The notes under the pieces: generated by a model
The model's input: the letters and a program-made list of their open reading frames with translations, nothing else
Told to the model about the DNA's origin: nothing
Databases searched by the model: none
Origin: Streptomyces sp. GSL17-111
GTDB lineage: Bacteria > Actinomycetota > Actinomycetes > Streptomycetales > Streptomycetaceae
Direction of reading: 5' to 3'
DNA: 64,000 bases
Assembly: GCF_037911585.1 (NCBI RefSeq)
Contig: NZ_JBAJNS010000001.1
Coordinates: forward strand, 2,591,001 to 2,655,000
Part shown: positions 21,181-28,757 of the stretch, piece after piece
Layout: each line of letters begins with the position of its first letter
Numbering within the stretch: the first letter of the stretch is position 1
Program-made: the position numbers and the translations under genes

Positions 21181-24100
21181 TCAGGTGGTGCGCGACCCCC
21201 CGGGCGACGCCGGGGCGGTGTCGAGGAGCAGGACGGACGGGACCCGGTCCGGGAACGCCAGCCGTAGCAGCGCGTACCCGATGCCGGAGAGGCCGGTGAG
21301 GAAACCGGGGGAGGGGACGTGGTCGGGGGTGCCGCAGCGGTGACCGTGCTGGTCCAGCCGGCCCAGCACCTCCCCGGTGCGGTAGGTCAGGGCGGAGCGG
21401 ATCTCCCCGGTGCGCGGGTGGTCCACGGCGGCCAGGGCGGCCAGCGCCTCCAGCGAACCGAGGACGCCGTGCCGCAGGCTCAGGTCGGGGGCGTGGGCGG
21501 GGACGTCCAGCCGGGCGGCGCACGTCTCCAGCCGCGCGGCGGACGCCTCCGCTCCCACCGTCCCCGCCGTGTCGGCGGCGGCCAGGGCGACACCGGCCAG
21601 ACCGGAGTACCAGCCGAGCTCCGTCGGCCGCTCCAGGGCCGCGTCGACCGCGCGGCCCAGCAGTTCGCCCCCGACGGCTGCGTGCGCCGAGGCCGGAAGG
21701 CGGTCCACTGCGGCGGCGCTCCCGGCGTCCGTCGCCCGCCGCACGGCGGCGTACCGCAGCAGGGCCCAGCCGATGCCGGCGTCCCCCTCGGCGAATCCGT
21801 GCGTCCCGGCGCGGGGGTGGGCCTGGGGCTCGGAGCCGGGGGCCGGGCGCCGTCCGACGCGGGCCAGCAGCCGGTCGGCCAGCCGCCTGGCCGTCTCCCC
21901 CGCCCCTGGGGCGGCGTTCGCCCGGTGCACCGCGACGGCGGCGGCCACGGCACCGGCCAGACCCTCCGCGATCCCGTCACCGGCCGGGAGGCCGAGGTCA
22001 CCGGCGGCTTCTCCGTCGGTGACCTCGGCCGCGAGTTCCAGGGCGGACAGCGCGTCCGGGAGGCAGCCGGCCAGGTCCTCGCCCACGATGGGCGCCAGAC
22101 GCGCCACCGTGTAGACGATGCCGCTCAGGCCGTGCAGGGCGCCCGGCCCCACGGCGGCGCTCAGCTCCGGTTCCTTGGCCAGCGCGGCCAGCAGCAGCGG
22201 CAGCGGCCGGACGGCCTCGGCGGCCAGCTCGGTGTACCGGTCGGCGTCCGCCAGCACCCCGAGCTGCGCCAGGAACAGGGCCACGCCGCAGTACCCCTGC
22301 GCGAGTCCGCCGCCCATGGGCAGGACGGCCCAGTGCTGACCCGAAACCTGTTCGAGACCCAGCCAGTTGACCCGGCCGCCGCTGTGCACGGCGCGGGCCG
22401 CGATCTCGTCCGCGACGCCGCACGCCGCGCTGAGCAGCCGTGACGGCTCGGGCGCCACCGCCGGAGCGGACGGTCCCGTGAGGACCGAACGGGCCCCGCG
22501 CGAGCTGAGGTTCGCTCCGGTGACGGCGAGCGTCGCCGAGATCACCCACTCCTGGTCGTGGCGGTCCACCTCGCCCATGGCCGCGATCTTGTCCAGCGCG
22601 GTGCGCAGACCCGGCACCGGCAGCACGTCCTCCAGGACGTCGCCCCGCGAGGTGAGGACCGCCGTCCGCGCCGGGTGGTGGAGGAACAGGGGGACGTCGC
22701 CGCCCCACAGGTCGGCGATCTCGTCCTCGACGAGCCGCTGCCGGGCCGGGTCCTGCGCGGACTCGGTGCACAGCAGCGAGAACACGACGTCGCGCGTCAG
22801 GGCGTCCCGCAGCACCTCCGGGTGCGCCGACTCGTCCAGCAGCGTCGTGTAGAGGCGCGTCGAGCGGGCGATCAGCCGGCCGGGCGCCTCGCACCGGCGC
22901 CCCAGCGGTCCGTCCTCCCCGAGCAGCTCCTCCCGGTGGCCGACGACCGCGTCGTACCCGGCGCGGAAGCCCTCCAGCAGCGCCGCCCGGTGGTCCGCGT
23001 GCCCCCGGCCCGCCGTCCGGCCGCGCAGCCGGGGCCGGTTCTGGCCCTGCGGGCTCTCCACCCGGCCGCGCAGCACCCGCATCTCGTCCGTGCCGACGCC
23101 CTCCCAGCGCATCGCCGCACTCGGGTAGCCGCCCCCGGCCCCGCCCCCGAGGGCGGAGATGTCCAGGGCGCCGTCCTCCCCGATGAGGAGGCTCGGCAGC
23201 AGGCAGGTGCGGTGCACCGAGGCGGCCAGCGCGTCGGCCGCCGGGTCGGCGCCCGCCGTCACGGCCGGGGAGAGCCCGGCGTGCAGCAGCGTCTCGGCGT
23301 CGACGACGACGGGCTGGTCCCGGCAGGCGATCACGTTCTCGTAGTGCATGTCGACGCCGTCCAGCGCGTACAGCAGCGCCAGCAGCGCGCCCTGCCGCCG
23401 GTAGAAGACGTCCAGCTCCGTGGCCGACTCGCACGGCGTGTGCTCCACGAACTCCAGCCAGCCGTACCCGGCGCCGTGCACCGAGCGCGGCGTGCGCAGC
23501 CCCAGCCCCGGCACCCGGCCGTTCGCCCAGGCCACCACCTCGTCCAGCAGCGCGTGCTGGCCCAGCGGCCGGGGCTTGTGGACGACGGTGCCGCCTCCGG
23601 CGAAGTGCACGACGGCCACCGCCCGGTGGCCCTGGTGGGCGTCGCCCCGGCCGAAGTCGATCCGGTGGACGGCGCCCGGGTCGGTGCCCCCGAAGAGGCC
23701 CTCGGCGATCCGGCTCCGGTCGGCCACCAGGCGGCGCAGCAGCTCCACCGTGTTGCGCGCGGCGTTGTGGCAGGTCACGGCCAGCATCCGGGCCAGGACC
23801 GGGTAGCGGGTGAACAGCGTCGTGAGGCCCTGGCGGGTGCCGGCCCCGGCGACGAACGCCGCGAACCGCTCCCGCGACGTCCCGCCCGCCAGCACCCCGG
23901 CCGTCCGCGCCCGGTGCAGCTGCGTGACCAGGGACCGGGCCGCCAGGTGGGCCAGGCGCTTCCCCAGGCTCCGCTCGAACCCCTCGCGGACGGCCGCCAG
24001 TTCGTCGTGCGGCAGCTCCGGCTCCAGCCGCTCCTCCGCCGCCGCCCAGGCCGCCCGGATCAGCGGGCGCAGCACGGGCAGGAACACCTCGGCGCCCTCG

Positions 24101-24516
24101 GCGTCCGGAGTGCCGTCGGTCTCCGGCGTCTCCTCGCTCTCCCGCGTCTCCTCCGCCGGCCATTCCGGTGCCGACGCGACCACGCGCTCGGCGTACCGCG
24201 CCCACTCCGGCTTGGCGGCGCGTTCCGCCAGTCGCTCGGGGGTCTCCGCCGCCAGCGCCCTGGCCACGTCCTCGCCGAGCCCGAGGCCCGCGAGCCGGGC
24301 CGCGAAGCCGTCCACGTCCCCCAGCGACCACGCGGCGGGCCGGGGGCGGGCGGCGTCACCCTGCCGGGGACGGGGCGCCCCCGGGGCGGCGAGTCGCTCC
24401 CGCAGGTTCAGGCCCGGCGCCCACCAGAACGGGGGGAGGCCGCCCACCTGGGGCTCTTCGGCAGTGGCGGTGTCAGTCACACCAAGAAAGTTCGCAGAGC
24501 CCGCCGCCGCGCACAT
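21181..24516 (-). CDS. LanM-family (class II) lanthipeptide synthetase with degenerate cyclase zinc site
   Basis: 1111 aa from ATG 24516 (GTG 24480 is possible; the ATG has a G-rich stretch upstream). The N-terminal DUF4135 dehydratase keeps the kinase/elimination residues known from CylM: D292-x-H294, the K of HKPRPL (~314), D389-x-H391-x-x-N394, D406-x-E408 and an ARSTRLY segment. The C-terminal LanC-like domain has the expected repeats, including LHGLSGI and GFLTGLSGIGYALLR. However, the two zinc cysteines are gone: the WCxG position reads FAEG (A909) and the CHG motif reads RHG (R1015-H1016). It should therefore phosphorylate and dehydrate Ser/Thr, while zinc-dependent ring closure is doubtful. 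Divergent from the LuxR pair; the 77-aa peptide gene follows it. Confidence 0.9.
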   Translation of the reverse strand: MCAAAGSANFLGVTDTATAEEPQVGGLPPFWWAPGLNLRERLAAPGAPRPRQGDAARPRPAAWSLGDVDGFAARLAGLGLGEDVARALAAETPERLAERAAKPEWARYAERVVASAPEWPAEETRESEETPETDGTPDAEGAEVFLPVLRPLIRAAWAAAEERLEPELPHDELAAVREGFERSLGKRLAHLAARSLVTQLHRARTAGVLAGGTSRERFAAFVAGAGTRQGLTTLFTRYPVLARMLAVTCHNAARNTVELLRRLVADRSRIAEGLFGGTDPGAVHRIDFGRGDAHQGHRAVAVVHFAGGGTVVHKPRPLGQHALLDEVVAWANGRVPGLGLRTPRSVHGAGYGWLEFVEHTPCESATELDVFYRRQGALLALLYALDGVDMHYENVIACRDQPVVVDAETLLHAGLSPAVTAGADPAADALAASVHRTCLLPSLLIGEDGALDISALGGGAGGGYPSAAMRWEGVGTDEMRVLRGRVESPQGQNRPRLRGRTAGRGHADHRAALLEGFRAGYDAVVGHREELLGEDGPLGRRCEAPGRLIARSTRLYTTLLDESAHPEVLRDALTRDVVFSLLCTESAQDPARQRLVEDEIADLWGGDVPLFLHHPARTAVLTSRGDVLEDVLPVPGLRTALDKIAAMGEVDRHDQEWVISATLAVTGANLSSRGARSVLTGPSAPAVAPEPSRLLSAACGVADEIAARAVHSGGRVNWLGLEQVSGQHWAVLPMGGGLAQGYCGVALFLAQLGVLADADRYTELAAEAVRPLPLLLAALAKEPELSAAVGPGALHGLSGIVYTVARLAPIVGEDLAGCLPDALSALELAAEVTDGEAAGDLGLPAGDGIAEGLAGAVAAAVAVHRANAAPGAGETARRLADRLLARVGRRPAPGSEPQAHPRAGTHGFAEGDAGIGWALLRYAAVRRATDAGSAAAVDRLPASAHAAVGGELLGRAVDAALERPTELGWYSGLAGVALAAADTAGTVGAEASAARLETCAARLDVPAHAPDLSLRHGVLGSLEALAALAAVDHPRTGEIRSALTYRTGEVLGRLDQHGHRCGTPDHVPSPGFLTGLSGIGYALLRLAFPDRVPSVLLLDTAPASPGGSRTT

Positions 24517-24833
24517 GGGGGCTCGGCCCCCATATTCCGCACGCGGCCCCCCAGGCCCCGTCCGCACCCCGCCCGATCTGCGGCGCGGCCACCGGCGGCA
24601 CACCGCACCGCCACCGCAGTCTCCCCACTGCGGCTCGCGCTCCGCTCGCGCCGCGCTCGAACCCGTCCGCCGTTCCCCACCCCCGTCCGCGCCGGTCGCA
24701 CGGGCCGCACGGGCGGGGGTGGCCAAAAATGGGGGGAGCGGCCCGATGTCGCCACCGGCCCGCTCGCCGCAGCCTGGTACCCGTTCCCCTTCCGCCACCA
24801 CACCGGCCGGCGGACGACCCCACGGAGGACCAC
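24517..24833. promoter_or_regulatory. Divergent control region between lanM-like and LuxR genes, with an ATGGGGG palindrome
   Basis: A 317-bp gap with genes leaving in both directions. At its left edge, overlapping the proposed LanM ATG, is a perfect palindrome ATGGGGG-CTCGG-CCCCCAT (24515-24533). A further ATGGGGG half-site lies at 24729-24735 inside CCAAAAATGGGGGG, the only A-rich patch in the gap. These are candidate binding sites for the adjacent LuxR proteins or the LAL regulator. No tRNA or further gene is seen here. Confidence 0.5.
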
Positions 24834-25442
24834 ATGGGCGACCCCGTACCCGTCGACGTCGTCGCACTCGACCCGGTGCTCGAAGCCGGCACCAAGGCCA
24901 CACTGCTCTCCTGCCCACAGGTGCGGCTGGTCGACCCGGACGACGACCCGCGCGTCGTCGTCATCACCGCGGACGCCCTGGGCCGCGCCGAGCTGGACGT
25001 CCTGCGCACCGTCCGGGACACGCCCGCACGTCCCGACGTGGTCCTCGTCGCCGCCGAGCCGGCCCCGGCCGACACGCTGCACGCCCTCGCCGCCGGCGCC
25101 CGGGGCCTGCTGCGCCGCCGCGAGGCCGACCCCACCCGCCTCGCCCGCGCCGTCCTGGCCGCCGCCCGGGGCGACTGCACGCTGCCGCCGGACCTCCTCG
25201 ACCTCCTCCTCGAACACTCCGTCTCCCGGGCCACGGCCCCCTGGGCGGCGGCAGGTCTCGACGACCGGGAGCGCTCCGTGCTGCGGATGGTGGCCGACGG
25301 GCACGAGACCAGCGAGATCGCCGAGCGGCTCTGCTACTCCCCCCGGACCGTCACCACGATCGTCCACGACATCACCCAGCGGTTCCGGCTGCGCAACCGC
25401 GCGCACGCCGTGGCCTACGCGCTGCGGGCGGGTCTGCTGTGA
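24834..25442 (+). CDS. LuxR-type regulator with receiver-like N-terminus
   Basis: 202 aa from ATG 24834 with GGAGG just upstream (CACGGAGGACCAC). The C-terminal ~65 residues form a GerE helix-turn-helix (LDDRERSVLRMVADG, then CYSPRTVTTIVHDI). The N-terminal ~125 residues are laid out like a response-regulator receiver (VDVVALDPVLEAG, VVLVAAEPAP, ALAAGARGLLRR), but I cannot find the acidic pocket with a clear phospho-acceptor Asp and the conserved Lys. It may be an atypical receiver that does not rely on phosphorylation. No sensor kinase is adjacent. It overlaps the next LuxR gene and diverges from the LanM gene, its most likely target. Confidence 0.88.
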   Translation: MGDPVPVDVVALDPVLEAGTKATLLSCPQVRLVDPDDDPRVVVITADALGRAELDVLRTVRDTPARPDVVLVAAEPAPADTLHALAAGARGLLRRREADPTRLARAVLAAARGDCTLPPDLLDLLLEHSVSRATAPWAAAGLDDRERSVLRMVADGHETSEIAERLCYSPRTVTTIVHDITQRFRLRNRAHAVAYALRAGLL

Positions 25443-25768
25443 CCGCCACCGCCACCACGACCGCCGGAGGACCCCGCCCGCCGTCGGACGACCCCGTCGA
25501 GATGCCCTACTCCGACCTCGTCCGCCTGCTCGGCCGGGCCACGTCCCCGCCCGGCGCGGCCCACCGGCCGGAGGCGCCCCGGCTGACCGCCCGCCAGACC
25601 GCCGTCCTCACCCTCATGGCGGAGGGCCACGCCAACACGGCCATAGCCCGCACGCTGTCCTGCTCGGAGCACACCGTGAAGAACGTCATCTACGAGCTGA
25701 TGTCGCGCCTGCACGCGCGCAACCGCTCCCACGCCGTGGCGCGCGCCCTCCACCACAGCCTCATCTGA
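25439..25768 (+). CDS. Small LuxR-type helix-turn-helix protein
   Basis: 109 aa. GTG 25439 overlaps the preceding stop (GTGA), implying translational coupling to the first LuxR gene. It is almost entirely a GerE domain: LTARQTAVLTLMAEGHANT, then SCSEHTVKNVIYELMSRL and RNRSHAVARAL. A ~45-residue N-terminal tail with no recognisable sensor precedes it. The pair may act as a heterodimer or as activator and modulator. The last helix resembles that of its neighbour (RNRAHAVAYAL versus RNRSHAVARAL), which suggests duplication. Target genes are inferred from position only. Confidence 0.87.
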   Translation: MTATATTTAGGPRPPSDDPVEMPYSDLVRLLGRATSPPGAAHRPEAPRLTARQTAVLTLMAEGHANTAIARTLSCSEHTVKNVIYELMSRLHARNRSHAVARALHHSLI

Positions 25769-25892
25769 TCGTCCACCTGCCAAGTCGCCCTGTTTGCTTG
25801 AGGTTTGAACGAACCAGGGTGACCACGGGGGTAGGTGTTGTGAAGTGGCTCACACTTGCCTCTGGCAGGTTCGTTCCCCGGCCCCGTGCGGG

Positions 25893-26375
25893 ATGATTCC
25901 CAGCGGATACCCGTTAGTAGCCAGCACGTCGACCGAGTCCGCCGCCGCCATCCCCCACGTCGTGACTCCCGTCCTGGAGGGGCCGTTGTCGTCGAACACC
26001 ATCAAGAACGCCGTGCACGGGGACATCTCCGTCGGCACGGTTCTGGCCTGGACCAAGCGGTACACCGACCAGGACGTCCGCGACTTCCACGAGCTGCGCG
26101 GCAAGGCCGTCGACCCGCTGCCGGAGGAGCTGCCGTACCTGCTGGTGCTGGCACCGCTGACCAAGCTGGGCGGCGACCTCGACTACCTCTCCCAGAAGAT
26201 GGACTGGACCGTGTCCAGGCCGGTCGGCCGGAACGAGGAGATCACGGCCGAGCTGGAGGTCACCCGGCTGGAGCCGACGGAGGGAATGACGAAGATCGCG
26301 TTCGACGCCCGCGTCCGGTGCGGGGACGACATCGTCATCACCGGCCGCAGCAAGGGATTCATCGTCGGCGCCTGA
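25893..26375 (+). CDS. HadA-like hotdog (MaoC-type) dehydratase subunit
   Basis: 160 aa from ATG 25893; a shorter start is possible because the first ~25 residues look unconserved. Hotdog-fold pattern with LLVLAPLTKLGG followed by WTVSRPVGRNEEITAELEV, and a C-terminal strand ending ITGRSKGFIV. The size and the immediate neighbour of ~134 aa match the HadA/HadB heterodimer of mycobacterial fatty-acid synthesis, which removes water from 3-hydroxyacyl-ACP. No clear catalytic Asp...His motif is seen here, so this is probably the substrate-binding subunit. First gene of a ten-gene operon; the 124 bp upstream should hold its promoter. Confidence 0.65.
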   Translation: MIPSGYPLVASTSTESAAAIPHVVTPVLEGPLSSNTIKNAVHGDISVGTVLAWTKRYTDQDVRDFHELRGKAVDPLPEELPYLLVLAPLTKLGGDLDYLSQKMDWTVSRPVGRNEEITAELEVTRLEPTEGMTKIAFDARVRCGDDIVITGRSKGFIVGA

Positions 26376-26389
26376 AGGGACTGGCAGCC

Positions 26390-26794
26390 ATGGGCATCAC
26401 CCGCACCGCCACGCACACGTTCCACTCCGAGCAGATCGACGTCTGCGCCCGCCTGACCGGTGACCTGGGCGCCCACCACATGGGCGGCCACGGCGACCGC
26501 CGCATGGCCCAGGGCGCGCTCACCCTCACCGCAGTGCCGCTGCTCGCCGAACCGGGTGTGCACATGCGGGAGCTCTCCTTCACCTTCCTCGCCCCCGTCT
26601 TCGCCGGGGACACGGTCTCGGCGAGCGTCTCCGTGCGGGAGGCGGAGAACGCACCGGACGTGCCCGAGGGGCACCTCCTGCTCGACTGCGAGGTGCAGGT
26701 CGTGGGCGCCGAGGGCGCGCCCGTCCTGGCCGGCACGGGGGTCGCCGAACTGCCCCGGGAGCTGTTCGACGAACTTGCCAGAGAAGGGAGTTGA
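26390..26794 (+). CDS. HadB-like MaoC dehydratase/hydratase, catalytic subunit
   Basis: 134 aa, ATG 26390 after GAAGGGA. It contains the hydratase-2 motif in the form TGDLGAHHMGG, where Asp and His are the catalytic pair, followed by RRMAQGALTLT and LSFTFLAPVFAGDTVSASV. Family members interconvert (3R)-hydroxyacyl and trans-2-enoyl thioesters. With the HadA-like gene 14 bp upstream it probably forms an active dehydratase acting on an ACP-bound chain. There is no ketoreductase or ketosynthase in the operon, so the 3-hydroxyl must come from central metabolism or from the P450 next door (inference). Confidence 0.78.
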   Translation: MGITRTATHTFHSEQIDVCARLTGDLGAHHMGGHGDRRMAQGALTLTAVPLLAEPGVHMRELSFTFLAPVFAGDTVSASVSVREAENAPDVPEGHLLLDCEVQVVGAEGAPVLAGTGVAELPRELFDELAREGS

Positions 26795-26797
26795 GCC

Positions 26798-28036
26798 ATG
26801 GCGGGACCGAGCCCGACGAGCGAGCTCAAGCTGCTCAGTCACGACGTCTTCGTTGATCCCTACCCGACCTACGCGCTGCTGCGCGAACACGCACCGGTGC
26901 ACTGGGACGACCAGCTGCACGGCTACCTGCTCACCCGGTACGACGACGTGCACGCGGCACTGCGCGACCACGAGACGTTCTCCTCCCGGCGCATCGGCCT
27001 GCTCGCGGCCCGGGGCGGCGCCGACCCGTCCCCCGCGATGGAGCGCTTCGTCGAGCTCGCCTCGCAGTGGATGTGGATGCTGGACCCGCCCGAGCACACC
27101 CGGGTGCGCAAGCTGATGTCCCAGGGCTTCAGCCCCCGGGACGTGCGCCAGGTGGAGCCCCGGGTGGAGGGCATCGTCGCCCGGCTCGTCGACTCACTGC
27201 TCGAGCGCGGCAGCTTCGACCTCATCCCCGACCTCAGCCGCGCCGTGCCGATCGGGGTGCTCCTCGCCCTCTACGGCCTCCCGGACGAGGACGGGCCGCT
27301 GCTCACCGAGTGGGCGGACACCATGAAGCTGTTCCTCGGCGGCGCGCCCGACCTGCTCGGTACGCACGGCCCGGCCGCCCAGTCGCTGCGGCAGATGATG
27401 GAGTACCTCGGCGCGGTGATCGCCGAGCGCCGCCGCAACCCGGGGGACGACCTCATCTCCCGGCTGGCCCAGGCCGAGGAGAACGGCGAGCGGCTCGACG
27501 ACGAGGAGCTGTGCTCCAACCTCCTCCTGCTGCTCGTGGCCACCTACGAGACGAGCGTCGACATGCTCGGCAACGGCCTGCGCGGCCTGCTCGCCGAGCG
27601 CGACCAGTGGGAACTGCTCAAGGCCGAGCCGGACCGCATCCCGGCCGCCGTCGACGAGATCCTGCGCTGGGACGGCCCGGTGCAGCTCACCCACCGGCTG
27701 GTGACACGGGACGTCGAGCTGCACGGCACGACGATCCGGCAGGGCCAGCTCGCCTACCTCGTGAGGGGCTCGGCCAACCGCGACCCGGCGCAGTTCAGCG
27801 ACCCCGACCGGCTCGACGTCACCCGCACCGAGACCGGCCACGTCGCCCTCGGGACCGGCGTGCACTACTGCATCGGCGCCGGGCTGGCCAAGGTCGAAGG
27901 GGCCTACGCACTGCGCGAGTTGACGCGGCGCATCCCCGACCTCGCGCTGGACCCGGAGCGCCCGTACCGCTGGCGCGCGGACAACCTGCAGTTCCGCGGC
28001 CTGGCCACGCTGCCCGCCACGACCGGAAGACCGTAG
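26798..28036 (+). CDS. Cytochrome P450 of the fatty-acyl operon
   Basis: 412 aa, ATG 26798, three bases after the previous stop, with GGGAG upstream. The I-helix reads VATYETSVDML (the usual AGxxT is replaced by AT-Y-ET), the K-helix gives EILRW and the heme loop is GTGVHYCIGAGLAKVEG with Cys358. A soluble CYP like the NRPS-linked one, but a distinct subfamily by eye. In this operon, hydroxylation or further oxidation of an ACP-bound or free acyl chain is the natural guess; the regiochemistry cannot be read. No ferredoxin partner is nearby. Confidence 0.9.
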   Translation: MAGPSPTSELKLLSHDVFVDPYPTYALLREHAPVHWDDQLHGYLLTRYDDVHAALRDHETFSSRRIGLLAARGGADPSPAMERFVELASQWMWMLDPPEHTRVRKLMSQGFSPRDVRQVEPRVEGIVARLVDSLLERGSFDLIPDLSRAVPIGVLLALYGLPDEDGPLLTEWADTMKLFLGGAPDLLGTHGPAAQSLRQMMEYLGAVIAERRRNPGDDLISRLAQAEENGERLDDEELCSNLLLLLVATYETSVDMLGNGLRGLLAERDQWELLKAEPDRIPAAVDEILRWDGPVQLTHRLVTRDVELHGTTIRQGQLAYLVRGSANRDPAQFSDPDRLDVTRTETGHVALGTGVHYCIGAGLAKVEGAYALRELTRRIPDLALDPERPYRWRADNLQFRGLATLPATTGRP

Positions 28037-28046
28037 CCGGGCGTCC

Positions 28047-28736
28047 ATGGAGACGACAACGGGGGCTGATCTTCATCTTCACCTGGTCGAACTGTCCGCG
28101 GTGCACACCGTGGCAGCACACCTGCCGGCCGCGTTACCGGAACCGGAGCGCGCCGCCGTGCACGGCCGGTACGCGCCGGGACACCGCCGCACCCAGGCCG
28201 AGGCGTCCCGGCTCCTGGCCGGCGCCGTCCGACGACGCGCCACCGGGCGCCCGCACCTCAACGTGAGCCACGACTCCGGGCTGCTCGCCCTCCTGCAGAG
28301 CACCGGCCCCTGCGGCGTCGACGTCGAGGACGCGCCGGAGGGCGAGCTGCGCGAGGTCGCCGACCGCTACTGCGCCGACGCGGACGCGCCCCTGCTCGCC
28401 GGGCCGGGCGGGGCCCGACAGCTGTGGGCGGCCAAGGAGAGCGTCGCCAAGGCGCTCGGCCACGGGCTGCGCGCCGGGCTGGCCACCATTCACTTCACCG
28501 ACCACCCCGGCCTGACCTGGGCTGAGGCCACCTGGCGCGGCGCGGCGACCGGGCTGCGCACCCGCACCCTCGACCTCGGCCGGCGCCACCTGGCGCTCAC
28601 CACCGAAGCCGCACCCGGTGCCGCACCCGGAGCCGTCCGCCTCACCCGGTGGACGCCCGGGCACCGTGACGGCCGCTGGTCCCTCCGCCCGAGCTCCTCG
28701 ACGGCGGAACTCCAGGAGATATCGACGTCCGACTGA
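28047..28736 (+). CDS. Sfp-type 4'-phosphopantetheinyl transferase
   Basis: 229 aa, ATG 28047, ten bases after the P450. Motifs of the family: NVSHDSG, GVDVEDAP (magnesium-binding acidic pair) and WAAKESVAKALGHGL (W127, K130-E131-S132). It transfers phosphopantetheine from CoA to a carrier-protein serine and is likely to activate the operon's ACP (S43); it could also serve the four NRPS T domains upstream. Having its own PPTase suggests the cassette is self-contained. The C-terminal ~60 residues are Ala/Pro-rich and poorly conserved. Confidence 0.92.
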   Translation: METTTGADLHLHLVELSAVHTVAAHLPAALPEPERAAVHGRYAPGHRRTQAEASRLLAGAVRRRATGRPHLNVSHDSGLLALLQSTGPCGVDVEDAPEGELREVADRYCADADAPLLAGPGGARQLWAAKESVAKALGHGLRAGLATIHFTDHPGLTWAEATWRGAATGLRTRTLDLGRRHLALTTEAAPGAAPGAVRLTRWTPGHRDGRWSLRPSSSTAELQEISTSD

Positions 28737-28757
28737 CCACGCGAAACGGGGGCACGT

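Noticed and set aside
22558..25896. 1112-aa open frame on the plus strand opposite the LanM gene
   Set aside because: Antisense shadow: no domain, low-complexity Arg/Gly/Pro content, and the opposite strand encodes conserved LanM motifs.
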